Source: an uncultured Bacteroidaceae bacterium (GTDB lineage: Bacteria; Bacteroidota; Bacteroidia; Bacteroidales; Bacteroidaceae). From it: 37,341 bases of DNA. The notes under the pieces are model-generated. The model was not told the DNA's origin. It was given only the letters and a program-made list of their open reading frames with translations, and ran no database searches. Made by a program: the position numbers and the translations under genes. The DNA lies in NCBI GenBank assembly GCA_934271655.1, contig CAKQRW010000034.1, positions 1 through 37,341 on the forward strand, read 5' to 3'. Positions 8,037 to 16,289 of this stretch are shown here, one piece after another. Every line of letters starts with the position of its first letter. Position 1 is the stretch's first letter.

Positions 8037-8125
8037 TATTTTCATTTGGCGTGTGCACACATTCCCAATTGTCAGAAATGTCTTTTCGTTAGCTTGTGTA
8101 CACATCCTCAATGGTCAGAAGCATG
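8037..8125. repeat. ~44-nt tandem duplication of a CDS 3' end
   Basis: Unit 1 (8037-8080) and unit 2 (8081-8125) align along their length: GCgTGTGcACACATtCcCAA..TGTCAGAA versus GCtTGTGtACACATcCtCAA..GGTCAGAA. Unit 2 includes the stop codon (8089-8091) and last ~11 codons of the monophosphatase gene; unit 1 lies wholly in the 3' spacer and has TTT where the stop is. Confidence 0.75.
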
Positions 8126-8901
8126 GCTGGGTGCAGGTGTCCATTGGTGGCGAGCACCTGCTGTCCGCTTTGCCAGAGTCGGTCTGTGCCTGTATAGTCG
8201 CTTATCTGTCCTCCAGCCTCCATGAGAATGCATGCGCCAGCTGTCACATCCCAGGGCTGGATGTATGACTCAAAGTACACGTCTATCCTACCTGCAGCCA
8301 GATAGCACAACTCTGCCTCTGCACTTCCGAAACTGCGCAGGCTGGCACAATGGCCATAAAGTGCCTTGGTCATTCCAAGACAGAATGGCATGTAGTTGTC
8401 GGCATCATACGGGTAGCCCATGCATATGAGCGCGCGGTCTATATTGCCTGTTGAAGACACATGTATGGGCGCTCCGTTGAGAGTGGCTCCCTGTCCTGCG
8501 GCCGCGCTGAAAAGCTCGTTGCCTGTCGCTTCATACACCACGCCAAGTAGTATATCGTCTGATGACCGAAGCGCTATGCTGATGCAATAAGGCGTGAGAC
8601 CATGGATGAAGTTTGTAGTGCCGTCGAGCGGGTCAACTACCCAAAAGAGCTCTGTTGCCTCGTCGGCCTGTTCCACTGTCATTTCCTCTGTGATGAACCC
8701 TGCCTCTGGCAGCAAAGAAGACAACGTCTCCACAATCATGCGCTCTGAAGCCTTGTCCACATCGGTCACATAGTCGTGAGCATGCTTGCTCTCCACCTTC
8801 ACGTTAGAGAAGTGCTGGCGGCGTTCGACGAGGTAGTGCCCCACCCTCACAGCCAGTTGCTCCACTTCCGCTCGCAACTCTTTCAGTTTATGTGTGTCCA
8901 T
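8089..8901 (-). CDS. inositol monophosphatase family phosphatase
   Basis: A 270-residue soluble phosphatase of the Mg2+-dependent, Li+-sensitive superfamily (SuhB/IMPase, CysQ-like). The metal-binding motifs are present: DYVTDVDKASE (~42-52), the Glu pair in FITEEM (~68-73), DPLDGTTNFIHG (~90-101) and the C-terminal signature QPWDVTAGACILMEAGG (~213-229). The substrate may be inositol phosphate, another sugar phosphate, or 3'-phosphoadenosine nucleotides; the motifs do not decide. The start ATG is 1 nt from the stop of the MORN protein gene, so the two are almost certainly cotranscribed. The 3' end is duplicated in the spacer. Confidence 0.93.
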   Translation of the reverse strand: MDTHKLKELRAEVEQLAVRVGHYLVERRQHFSNVKVESKHAHDYVTDVDKASERMIVETLSSLLPEAGFITEEMTVEQADEATELFWVVDPLDGTTNFIHGLTPYCISIALRSSDDILLGVVYEATGNELFSAAAGQGATLNGAPIHVSSTGNIDRALICMGYPYDADNYMPFCLGMTKALYGHCASLRSFGSAEAELCYLAAGRIDVYFESYIQPWDVTAGACILMEAGGQISDYTGTDRLWQSGQQVLATNGHLHPAMLLTIEDVYTS

Positions 8902-8902
8902 G

Positions 8903-10030
8903 TCAGTTTCCTCCCATCAGACGGCCACGGTTATATATGCCTTTGCGGGTGACGTTGCCGTTCTTGTCTTTTTCCACAAAAGCGCCATCCTTCTGGTCGT
9001 TGAGGAATGAGCCTTCAAAGCGTGTGCCGTCTGCAGCTTCCTCCACGCCCTTGCCGTTCTTCATGCCGTCCTTGAAGCGGCCCTTAAACTTGGTGCCGTC
9101 TGCCAGACGCATGATTCCTTCTCCGTTCATCTCGCCTCCAGCCCATTCGCCGTCATACACGTCACCGTTGGCACTGACGAACTTGCCGCGCCCGTGCTCC
9201 TTGTCCTCTACCCAATAGCCCTCATACTTGGAGCCATCAGGCCATGTGTAAGAGCCGAAGCCGTCCATAAGTCCGTTTTTGAATTGTCCCACATATTTCC
9301 TCTTGTCGGCATATGTGAACACGCCTTGGCCCGTGCGCTCGCCGTTATGGTAGTCGCCCTCATAGACGTCACCATTCTTAAACTTGTATATGCCCTTGCC
9401 GTGCATCATGTCGTCTTTCCATCCGCCGCTATACACATCCCCATTGGCATATGTGTATTTCCCCTGGCCGTTGCGCATGTCGTTGTCCATGTCGCCCACA
9501 TAAGTGGATCCGTCGCGCCAGTCGTATGTGCCCTTGCCCGATTTCTTGTCATCCTTCCATTCTCCATCATAGTAGATGCCATTGGCCCATGTGTAGCGTC
9601 CCTTTCCGCTTCGCTTGTCCTCAAACCATTCACCCACATATTTGTCGCCATTGAAGTAGTACATCGTTCCCTGACCCTGCTGGTAGTCTATATACCACAG
9701 ACCGTCATACTTGTTGTTGTTGGCAAAGTAATACACGCCCTTGCCGTGCTGGTGGTCTTGGTGCCAGTCTCCCTCATATTTCTCTCCGTCGGTGAATATG
9801 TACACGCCGTATCCCTGGCGTTTGCCTTTCACATACTGCCCCTCATACGTGTCACCTGTCTTAAAGGTGGTCTTGCCCTTTCCGTTGGGCTTGCCTCCTT
9901 CCAGTTCTCCGTAATATGTGGCCTTGTCTTTTGGGAAAATATAGTTGCCTATGACAACTTTCTGCGCCCAGACGGGCTGCCAGAAAGAAGCAAATAGGAA
10001 ACCTGCAAATATGTATTTTGATAATTTCAT
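8903..10030 (-). CDS. secreted MORN-repeat protein (14 repeats)
   Basis: 375 residues. An N-terminal signal peptide (MKLSKYIFAGFLFASFW..AQ) with predicted cleavage after Ala22 is followed by about 14 consecutive MORN repeats of 23 residues, each of the form YxGxxxxGxxxGxGxxxxxdG, from residue ~38 to ~365. MORN repeats form an extended beta-hairpin solenoid used for protein or lipid binding; no enzymatic domain is fused here. The signal peptide has no lipobox, so the protein should be periplasmic or surface-located. It leads a probable operon with the downstream monophosphatase gene (1-nt gap). A -7-like promoter box lies 47 nt upstream of the start. Confidence 0.93.
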   Translation of the reverse strand: MKLSKYIFAGFLFASFWQPVWAQKVVIGNYIFPKDKATYYGELEGGKPNGKGKTTFKTGDTYEGQYVKGKRQGYGVYIFTDGEKYEGDWHQDHQHGKGVYYFANNNKYDGLWYIDYQQGQGTMYYFNGDKYVGEWFEDKRSGKGRYTWANGIYYDGEWKDDKKSGKGTYDWRDGSTYVGDMDNDMRNGQGKYTYANGDVYSGGWKDDMMHGKGIYKFKNGDVYEGDYHNGERTGQGVFTYADKRKYVGQFKNGLMDGFGSYTWPDGSKYEGYWVEDKEHGRGKFVSANGDVYDGEWAGGEMNGEGIMRLADGTKFKGRFKDGMKNGKGVEEAADGTRFEGSFLNDQKDGAFVEKDKNGNVTRKGIYNRGRLMGGN

Positions 10031-10076
10031 GGTGTTTTCTATGTTGTATTGTCACAAAATCTTAAAATTGTCACCA

Positions 10077-10084
10077 CAAAGATA
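10077..10084 (-). promoter_or_regulatory. Bacteroidetes -7 box upstream of the MORN gene
   Basis: Minus-strand TATCTTTG matches TAnnTTTG. No good TTTG -33 element sits at the usual spacing (TTTA at 16 nt is the nearest), so only half of the promoter is convincing. Confidence 0.5.
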
Positions 10085-10270
10085 ATGAATTTTCCATGAT
10101 TAAACGGTATAGATTAAGGTTTATTATAGTTTAGCCCTTGTTTTTTGATGTTTTTTTCTTCTTTTACATGTACTATCCATCATATTTGGACAGATGAAGA
10201 CACACACGATGAAGCTACAGCCGTCCCATTGAAGCCGTGGATGGAGTCAAGCAAGAGAGATACATGTGCT

Positions 10271-10376
10271 TTCAGGCTGCCAGCCGGAGAAGCACATAAG
10301 GTGGAGACCTTCTTCAGACGTGCCTTCAGACTGTCAGTCGGCGAAGCGTAAGGTGGAGACCTTCTCCAGACGCGCC
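10271..10376. repeat. ~53-nt tandem duplication of the yigZ 3' end
   Basis: Unit 1 (10271-10324) and unit 2 (10325-10376) are adjacent and about 80-85% identical, sharing TAAGGTGGAGACCTTCT and CAGACG.GCC. Unit 2 covers the last ~14 codons and the stop of the YigZ gene; unit 1 is non-coding spacer. Confidence 0.8.
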
Positions 10377-10927
10377 TTCAATCGTGGCATGAGCCCCTTA
10401 CGTATGCGCAGAGTCATGCTGCAGTCGCTGTCGTAGCCTTGGCTGACGATGGATGGAGACTCTTCCTTGACAATACGCATCACGTCGTTCATGAAGGGAT
10501 ATTCGAAAAGGAAGGTCACGTCCTCGTCAACAGTCTTTTCAACGACCTCAGCTGCCGCCAGGGCCTCCGCCGCCGCTTGGCGGTATGCCACGATGAGTCC
10601 GGAAGTGCCGAGCTTGATACCTCCGAAATATCGCACCACAACGATGAGAATGTCGGTAAGCTCATTGGAGTTAATCTGTCCCAGGATAGGCTTGCCAGCT
10701 GTGCCCGAAGGCTCTCCGTTATCGTTGGCCCGAAACTCCGTGCGCTCGGCTCCAAGCATGTAAGCATAGCACACATGACGGGCGTCGTAGTATTTTTTCT
10801 GGTATTCGGCCACCCTTTCCTTTACCTCGCCCACACTTGTGACAGGAATAGCAAAAGCGAGAAACTTACTCCGTTTCTCGCTATAAGTGCCTTCTGATAG
10901 TTGCTTGATAGTCTTGTATGAATCCAT
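10334..10927 (-). CDS. yigZ: YigZ/IMPACT family protein
   Basis: 197 residues, the normal length of the YigZ family (UPF0029 fold). The N-terminal domain carries the diagnostic phrases SEKRSKFLAFA (~17-27), DARHVCYAYMLG (~48-59), NDNGEPSGTAGKPIL (~68-82) and VVRYFGGIKLGTSGLI (~96-111). The C-terminal ~60 residues form the smaller EF-G domain IV-like DUF1949 region. Bacterial YigZ is cytoplasmic; the eukaryotic homologue IMPACT inhibits GCN2, but the bacterial role is not settled. The start ATG at 10927 fits the family N-terminus (a short leader, then the YSEKRSKF motif). It lies 113 nt downstream of the DUF1015 stop, on the same strand. Confidence 0.93.
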   Translation of the reverse strand: MDSYKTIKQLSEGTYSEKRSKFLAFAIPVTSVGEVKERVAEYQKKYYDARHVCYAYMLGAERTEFRANDNGEPSGTAGKPILGQINSNELTDILIVVVRYFGGIKLGTSGLIVAYRQAAAEALAAAEVVEKTVDEDVTFLFEYPFMNDVMRIVKEESPSIVSQGYDSDCSMTLRIRKGLMPRLKARLEKVSTLRFAD

Positions 10928-11003
10928 TCAGAAAATTTGACCGTCCGTCAGGAAAACGGCGTTTTTTTGTTGTACTTGAATGTAAATCAGCTTTGTTTAT
11001 AAT

Positions 11004-11057
11004 TGCAAATCAACCAGCTAAGCCTGTGAATGCAAATCAATCAGCTCAGCTTGTGAA
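11004..11057. repeat. 27-nt tandem duplication of the DUF1015 gene 3' end
   Basis: TGCAAATCAAcCAGCTaAGC (from 11004) and TGCAAATCAAtCAGCTcAGC (from 11031) start two adjacent 27-nt units ending in TGTGAA. The second includes the stop codon (11041-11043) and the last five codons. A third, weaker TGTAAATCAGC copy begins at 10981. Confidence 0.8.
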
Positions 11058-12309
11058 TGACAAGTCCGCTTCTAAGCTTAGGCTCAAACCATGTCGCCTT
11101 AGGAGGCATTATCTTGCCAGAATCGGCGATGTCCATAATCTGCTTCATGGTGACAGGATACAAGGCGAGAGCCGTCCTCATCTCTCCGCTGTCCACACGC
11201 CTTTTCAGTTCGCTGAGTCCACGGAGTCCACCCACGAAGTCAATTCGCTTGTCGCGGCGCAGGTCCTTGATGCCAAGAATCTCGTCAAGAATGAGATGAG
11301 ACGATATGCTCACATCGAGCACCCCTATCGGGTCGCTGTCGTCATAGGTGCCGGGCTTGGCTGTGAGCGAATACCACTCCCCGTCCAGGTAGAGTGAGAA
11401 CTCATGCAGATGTGCGGGCCTATACTCTTCCCCTCCCTTGTTCTCAACAACGAAATTCTTGCTTAAGGCCTCAATAAACTCGGCAGATGAAAGTCCGTTG
11501 AGATCTTTGATGACACGATTGTAGTCGAGGATGGTCAACTGGCTTGCGGGGAAGCATACAGCCATGAAATAGTTGTATTCCTCCTTGCCAGTATGGTTCG
11601 GATTCTGCTTGGCCTTTTCCGCTCCCACCAGAGCCGCGGCCGCGCTGCGATGATGCCCGTCAGCTATATACAGGCTCGGCATGGCGGCAAAACGCTCGGT
11701 GATGGTCTTGATGTCGTCGTCGTCGCTTACCACCCACAGCTTGTGTCCGAATCCGTCCACAGGCGCTACGAAGTCGTATTCAGGAGTAGTCTTGGCATAC
11801 TTGTCTATCAGGTGTAGCAAGACCTCGTCGTCAGGATAGGCAAAGAACACAGGCTCGATGTTGGCATCGTTCACCCTGACATGCTTCATGCGGTCCTCCT
11901 CCTTGTCGGCACGTGTCAGCTCATGCTTCTTGATGACTCCGTTCTGGTAGTCACCGCTGTAAGCTCCCACAACGATGCCGTATTGTGTCTTCTCTTTCCC
12001 TCCGTTGGCAGGCAGGCAAGATGTCTGCGCATAGATGTAGTATTGCTCTTTTGCATCCTGCACAAGCCATCCCTTCTCCTGAAACTTGGCAAACTGCTCG
12101 GCTGCAGAAGCGTACACACGAGGGTCATACTCGCTTGTGCCTGGCTCAAAATTTATCTCAGGCTTGATGATGTGGTAGAGCGACATCTCGTTGTCGCCAG
12201 CCTCAGCGCGTGCTTCCTCCGAGTCCAGCACGTCATATGGGCGACTCTCCACTCGCTCGACATATTCCTTAGGAGGGCGGATGCCCTTGAATGGTTTTAC
12301 AATAGCCAT
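11041..12309 (-). CDS. DUF1015 family protein
   Basis: A 422-residue cytoplasmic protein of the DUF1015 family. Recognised from the N-terminal MAIVKPFKGIRPP and SRPYDVLDSEEA segments, EPVFFAYPDD (~152-161) and the invariant YIADGHHRSAAA (~214-225). The family occurs next to serA in many anaerobes; here it is the third gene of serC-serA-DUF1015 on one strand, implying a role in serine or phosphoserine metabolism. The DGHHR motif recalls the D-G-(H)-R motif of ParB/Srx-fold free serine kinases (SerK, SbnI), so a serine or phosphoserine-related kinase activity is a possible but unproven inference. The length is normal and the start is unambiguous. Confidence 0.9.
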   Translation of the reverse strand: MAIVKPFKGIRPPKEYVERVESRPYDVLDSEEARAEAGDNEMSLYHIIKPEINFEPGTSEYDPRVYASAAEQFAKFQEKGWLVQDAKEQYYIYAQTSCLPANGGKEKTQYGIVVGAYSGDYQNGVIKKHELTRADKEEDRMKHVRVNDANIEPVFFAYPDDEVLLHLIDKYAKTTPEYDFVAPVDGFGHKLWVVSDDDDIKTITERFAAMPSLYIADGHHRSAAAALVGAEKAKQNPNHTGKEEYNYFMAVCFPASQLTILDYNRVIKDLNGLSSAEFIEALSKNFVVENKGGEEYRPAHLHEFSLYLDGEWYSLTAKPGTYDDSDPIGVLDVSISSHLILDEILGIKDLRRDKRIDFVGGLRGLSELKRRVDSGEMRTALALYPVTMKQIMDIADSGKIMPPKATWFEPKLRSGLVIHKLS

Positions 12310-12363
12310 AGGTATATTTCCACTTTATTGGGGTTAATGGGATAATCGAATTGGTTATAAATT

Positions 12364-12470
12364 CCTGGCATATAAACAAATACGCATGCTTGCGAATACT
12401 TGGCATATAAGCAAATGCTTAAGCTTATAGATGCCTGGTCTATAAGCAAGCGTACTGGTTTATAAATGAG
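12364..12470. repeat. four degenerate direct repeats in the serA-DUF1015 spacer
   Basis: Copies with the core CcTGGCaTATAAaCAAat begin near 12364, 12399, 12434 and 12454 (spacing about 35, 35 and 20 nt). They occupy much of the 305-nt spacer (12310-12614) upstream of the DUF1015 start. The rest of the spacer holds an inverted repeat TTCAGGTG..CACCTGAA (12471-12504) and a G+C-rich structured stretch next to the serA stop. Confidence 0.6.
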
Positions 12471-12614
12471 TTCAGGTGACTATCGTGAAGGATACCCACC
12501 TGAACTATCATTTTCGACTTCCTCCTGCCACATAAGCTGTCGACAACGGCCTGCATGGGAAAAAGCATGCGGCAGCCATCATGACATTTTTTGTGACTAT
12601 GGCAGGAAGTTTTC

Positions 12615-13535
12615 TTACTTATTGACCTGGAACTTTGTGATGCCTTCCTTGATGAAACCTACAATCTGGTTGGCAGCAGCAATACCAGCATTAGTGTTGG
12701 CCTCAGCTGTCTGCGCTCCCATCTTCTTAGGTGTAGAGAAATAGCGTCCCTCAAACTTAGCGAACTCGGCATCTGCGTCAGGCTTGATGTCTGTGATATA
12801 CTTGAGGTCTGTGCGCTCCGCAAGCAATTCGAGGAGCTCAGGCTCGTTGATCACCTCCTTGCGTGCTGTGTTGATAAGGATAGCACCCTTCTTCATGGAG
12901 CCTACAAGAGCCTTGTTGATGCTCTGCTTTGTCTCTGCTGTGGCTGGTATGTGAAGAGACACTATATCGCACGATTTGAAGAGTTCATCCTGCGATGCCA
13001 CAGCCTCTACGCCTGCTGCCTTGATTACATCTGCGGGGCAATATGCGTCGTAGGCAGCCACTTCCATGCCGAAGCCCTTCGCTATGCGAGCCACATTGCG
13101 GCCCACGTTGCCAAAGGCGAGGATGCCAAGCTTCTTGCCCTTGAGCTCAGAGCCGGCCTTGCCGTTGTAGAAGTTGCGTACTGTGAAGACAAGGAGTCCG
13201 AGCACAAGTTCTGCCACAGCATTTGCGTTTTGTCCTGGTGTGTTCATCACCACAACCTTGTGGGCTGTGGCAGCCTCAAGATCCACGTTGTCATATCCGG
13301 CTCCTGCACGGACTACAATCTTCAGGTTCTTGGCAGCATCGAGCACCTCAGCATCGATTTTGTCAGAGCGGATGATGATGGCGTCGACATCAGCCACTGC
13401 CTGGAGCAGCTGCGCCTTTTCCGTGTATTTCTCAAGCAGAGCAAGCTCAAATCCAGCTCCTTCTATGATTTCTTTGATACCAGCCACAGCAGGAGCCGCA
13501 AAAGGCTTCTCTGTAGCAATTAAAACTTTTGCCAT
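12615..13535 (-). CDS. serA: D-3-phosphoglycerate dehydrogenase, short form
   Basis: Oxidises 3-phosphoglycerate to 3-phosphohydroxypyruvate with NAD+, the first step of serine synthesis. It has 306 residues from MAKVLIATEKPF; an in-frame ATG seven codons upstream lacks family support. The D-2-hydroxyacid dehydrogenase fold is clear: VRAGAGYDNVD (76-86), the Rossmann motif LAFGNVGRNVARI (139-151), SLHIPAT and NTARKEVINE with Arg225. There is no ACT/regulatory domain, so the serine feedback known for E. coli SerA is not expected through that route. In place of the usual TPHxGA motif it has TPKKMGAQT (268-276), so the catalytic His is replaced by Lys. The gene follows serC by about 200 nt and precedes DUF1015. 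Confidence 0.93.
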   Translation of the reverse strand: MAKVLIATEKPFAAPAVAGIKEIIEGAGFELALLEKYTEKAQLLQAVADVDAIIIRSDKIDAEVLDAAKNLKIVVRAGAGYDNVDLEAATAHKVVVMNTPGQNANAVAELVLGLLVFTVRNFYNGKAGSELKGKKLGILAFGNVGRNVARIAKGFGMEVAAYDAYCPADVIKAAGVEAVASQDELFKSCDIVSLHIPATAETKQSINKALVGSMKKGAILINTARKEVINEPELLELLAERTDLKYITDIKPDADAEFAKFEGRYFSTPKKMGAQTAEANTNAGIAAANQIVGFIKEGITKFQVNK

Positions 13536-13692
13536 TATTATATGTGTTTCTTTCACTCTTCATAGGATGCACTCGCAGGCCTTAGTCTCATGAGGGTAAG
13601 CCTTGCCTCCCGGCTGTTGCGAGGTTGCCATGACGGAGTGTTTTTGTTTGTATAATATTTTTTGTTCTCGCTCACGACTCATTCGCGGCTAT

Positions 13693-13736
13693 CGCTTTGC
13701 AGCGTTGGTGCCAAAGCGCTCCGTGCATGTGGCACG
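13693..13736 (-). other. two adjacent hairpins after the serC stop
   Basis: CGCTTTG (13693-13699) pairs with CAAAGCG (13712-13718), and CCGTGC (13720-13725) pairs with GCACGG (13731-13736). On the minus strand they form consecutive stem-loops starting 4 nt after the serC stop. The minus strand has an A-rich tract further on rather than a U-tract, so they look more like mRNA-stabilising or processing structures than a terminator. Confidence 0.45.
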
Positions 13737-13739
13737 GTA

Positions 13740-14807
13740 TTAGTGCATGGCCTCAAATTCCTGCATGCACTTGACAAGAGCCTGCACGCCTTCTACCGAC
13801 ATTGCGTTGTAGCATGATGCGCGGAATCCGCCCACATCGCGGTGTCCCTTGACGCCGACCATACCCTTGCTTGTGGCAAACTGCAGGAACTCATCCTGCA
13901 AGTCCTTATACTCGTCCTTGAGCACGAATGTGATGTTCATGAGCGAGCGGCTGTCCTTCTCGGCTGTGCCGACAAAGAGCTTGTTGCGGTCTATCTCAGC
14001 GTAGAGGATTGACGCACGCTCCTCAGCCAGCTTCTGCATAGCCTTCACGCCGCCATGAGCCTTGATATAGCGCAGGTTCATCAGGGCTGAGTAGATAGGC
14101 ACCACAGGAGGAGTGTTGAACATAGAGCCCTTCTTCACGTGAGTGCGGTAGTCGAGCATCGTAGGGATGTGTCGAGACACTTTGCCCAGCGCGTCCTCCT
14201 TGACGATGACGAATGTGAGTCCTGCCATGGCAAGATTCTTCTGTGCTCCGCCATAGATGAGAGCATACTTGCTCACGTCGACAGGGCGGCTGAGGATGTC
14301 GGAAGACATGTCGGCTATGACAGGTATTGGCGAGTCGAGGTCTTCGCGAAGCTCTGTTCCGTAGATGGTGTTGTTGGTAGTGATGTGGAGATAGTCTGCG
14401 TCGGCAGGAATCTCAAAGTTGCGTGGTATGTATGTGAAGTTCTTGTCGGCAGAAGACGCCACTTCCACCACCTCGCCAAATGCCTTAGCCTCTTTTTCTG
14501 CCTTAGTGGCCCAGACACCTGTATTGAGGTATGCTGCCTTCTTCTCCAGGAAGTTGTATGGCACCATGCAGAACTCAAGGCTTGCGCCGCCTCCGAGGAA
14601 GAGTACGGAGTATCCCTCTGGTATGTTGAGGAGTTCCTTGAAGAGGGCCACAGCCTCGTCAACGACAGGTTGGAAGTCTTTTGCACGGTGGCTGATCTCC
14701 ATGAGTGAGAGTCCTGATCCATTGAAGTCAAGACAAGCTTGGGCGGTTTGTTCTATCACCTCGCGTGGAAGGATAGAAGGTCCGGCATTGAAATTGTACT
14801 TTTTCAT
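13740..14807 (-). CDS. serC: phosphoserine aminotransferase
   Basis: A PLP enzyme converting 3-phosphohydroxypyruvate plus glutamate to phosphoserine; it can also act in pyridoxine synthesis. 355 residues, the family norm. The N-terminal signature is YNFNAGPSILPREV (4-17); GGGASLEFCMVPYNF (72-86) contacts the cofactor phosphate, ADMSSDILSRPVDV (165-178) contains the cofactor-binding Asp, and the Schiff-base lysine is Lys190 in YGGAQKNLAMAG. The C-terminal GFRASCYNAMS matches the substrate-phosphate arginine region. First gene of the serC-serA-DUF1015 cluster. No phosphoserine phosphatase (serB) is present in the window. A possible -7 box is at 14905-14912, giving a leader of about 90 nt. Confidence 0.96.
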   Translation of the reverse strand: MKKYNFNAGPSILPREVIEQTAQACLDFNGSGLSLMEISHRAKDFQPVVDEAVALFKELLNIPEGYSVLFLGGGASLEFCMVPYNFLEKKAAYLNTGVWATKAEKEAKAFGEVVEVASSADKNFTYIPRNFEIPADADYLHITTNNTIYGTELREDLDSPIPVIADMSSDILSRPVDVSKYALIYGGAQKNLAMAGLTFVIVKEDALGKVSRHIPTMLDYRTHVKKGSMFNTPPVVPIYSALMNLRYIKAHGGVKAMQKLAEERASILYAEIDRNKLFVGTAEKDSRSLMNITFVLKDEYKDLQDEFLQFATSKGMVGVKGHRDVGGFRASCYNAMSVEGVQALVKCMQEFEAMH

Positions 14808-14904
14808 CTTTTGTTATTTTGATAATGTAGAATATTTTTGATTTAGTAAAGTGTTTGCGATCTGCGCAAGTGTAGCACGTCACTATTTGATGTCATTTCA
14901 GTTA

Positions 14905-14912
14905 CAAATTTA
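14905..14912 (-). promoter_or_regulatory. possible -7 box for serC
   Basis: Minus-strand TAAATTTG fits TAnnTTTG. No clear -33 TTTG was found, so this is tentative. The spacer 14808-15110 otherwise holds A+T-rich DNA near serC and a partial repeat of the CorA gene end. Confidence 0.4.
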
Positions 14913-15046
14913 CAACTTTTTCGCTATATAAATTGCATTTTGTTTTGTTTTAATGCTGTTTCACCACGAATTTATCACTTTAAATGATTTCTTTTGATGA
15001 AAATAGGCATGGCAGATGACAAAACCAGGCTTACCCTATTGGATTC

Positions 15047-15114
15047 ATGCCATGCGCCATTGCCTGTCTGTGTGTCCCAGCTCCTGGCATGCATGCCATC
15101 CTGCGCCTTGTCAG
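15047..15114. repeat. partial duplication of the CorA gene 3' end
   Basis: CATGCCATgcGCCattGCCTGTC (15047-15069) resembles CATGCCATcctGCGCCTTGTCAG (15092-15114) about 45 nt later. The second copy contains the stop codon (15111-15113). More diverged than the duplications at the other loci. Confidence 0.45.
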
Positions 15115-16037
15115 AGCCACCTCTTTCTCTTGAACCACCACAGCGACACGGCCGTGCACACGATGCAAGCTATTATAGCTATGGGGAATCCCATTTTCCA
15201 GTCCTCCATTCCGTTTAGCAGGTTCATGCCAAACATGCTGGTGATGAACGTCGGGAAGAGTATGATCATGTTGAGCGAGGTGAGCAGCCTCATGACGTTG
15301 TTCATGTTGTTGTTGATGATGTTGGCATAGGTGTCCATAGTGGAGTCGAGGATGTTTATGTATATGGCTGTGGTCTCCCTCGCCTGATTCATCTCGATGT
15401 TGACATCCTCGATGAGCTCGGCATCAAGTTCGTCGACCGGAAGGCGGAACTTAAGTTTGCTCAGCAGCGACTCGTTGCCCCTGATGGATGTACCGAAATA
15501 AGTGAGCGAGTCTTGCAGTCGGGAGAGGTTGACAAGGTCTTTGTTGTCTATATGCTTGTCGAGGTCTCGTTTGGCTTTCTCTATGATGTTGTTGACCTGC
15601 TTCAGGTATTTGAGATACCACACCGAGGCACTGAGGAAAAGCCTAAACACGAGGTCGGATGCATCGGTAAAGCCTTCGCCACGTCGCATCTGGTGATTGA
15701 TGAAATCGAGCATCATGCGCGTTTCTTGGTTGCATATAGTCACTATCTTGTCACCCTTGATGACGATGCCAAGCGGTATGGTGGTGTATGGGCTTCTGGA
15801 CGACACACTTTTGAGATGCGGTATGCGCAGGATGATCATGAGCCACCCCTCGTCAAGGTCGTAGCGCGCACGTTCGTCGGCATCAGACACGTCGTCCATG
15901 AAATAGTCTGGCATTCCGAGTTGCTTCTCAAGAAACTCTCTGTCTTCTTCTACCGGGCAGGTCACCTGCACCCAGCAGTTGCTTTCCCAGGCATCTATGT
16001 GCTTGATGCCCGATTTGAAATTCCAAAATGTTCGCAT
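15111..16037 (-). CDS. CorA-family divalent cation transporter
   Basis: 308 residues starting at MRTFWNFKSG; an upstream in-frame ATG would add 27 residues without family character. The large N-terminal cytoplasmic domain (1-245) includes a long helix with coiled-coil character (KQVNNIIEKAKRDLDKHIDN). The first membrane helix ends in the signature GMN (270-272), followed by a short loop and a second helix (~281-300), then a basic tail KRKRWL. CorA pentamers mediate Mg2+ (sometimes Co2+, Ni2+ or Zn2+) transport across the inner membrane; the loop after GMN is NLLNGMEDW rather than the classical MPEL, so ion preference is uncertain. A well-formed promoter lies at 16259-16289, giving a leader of about 215 nt. 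Confidence 0.92.
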   Translation of the reverse strand: MRTFWNFKSGIKHIDAWESNCWVQVTCPVEEDREFLEKQLGMPDYFMDDVSDADERARYDLDEGWLMIILRIPHLKSVSSRSPYTTIPLGIVIKGDKIVTICNQETRMMLDFINHQMRRGEGFTDASDLVFRLFLSASVWYLKYLKQVNNIIEKAKRDLDKHIDNKDLVNLSRLQDSLTYFGTSIRGNESLLSKLKFRLPVDELDAELIEDVNIEMNQARETTAIYINILDSTMDTYANIINNNMNNVMRLLTSLNMIILFPTFITSMFGMNLLNGMEDWKMGFPIAIIACIVCTAVSLWWFKRKRWL

Positions 16038-16258
16038 TGGCTGTTGAATGAAATCTTTGTATGAACAGTAGCGGCGGGCCAGCAGGCCTGCCTTACAATA
16101 AGCGGGGCAAAGACCCATTCAGCTCCACGTGAGAGGTGAGTCTTATCCCAGGATGATTGTACTACACGAAGGATAGTCGTCCATAGTCACTAATGTTTGT
16201 TTTTTTACTCTCTTACATTTTGTAGTCCTGCTCGCTTGGCGTGAGCGGAAAACGATTG

Positions 16259-16289
16259 CAAAGTTACAACTATCTGTTAAATCAGCAAA
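16259..16289 (-). promoter_or_regulatory. Bacteroidetes promoter for the CorA gene
   Basis: Minus-strand TTTG (16286-16289) and TAACTTTG (16259-16266) are separated by 19 nt, matching the Bacteroidetes -33/-7 consensus. The predicted start site leaves a long untranslated leader of about 215 nt, which could hold Mg2+-responsive structure; I did not identify a known riboswitch. Confidence 0.75.

Noticed and set aside
10145..10351. A 68-residue plus-strand ORF
   Set aside because: It consists largely of the duplicated yigZ 3' end read on the opposite strand.
12364..12470. Possible CRISPR array
   Set aside because: The repeats are degenerate, with uneven spacing and no unique spacers, and no cas genes are nearby.
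16038..16258. Mg2+ riboswitch (M-box or ydaO-like) in the CorA leader
   Set aside because: The leader is long enough, but I found no motif that I could match to a known class.
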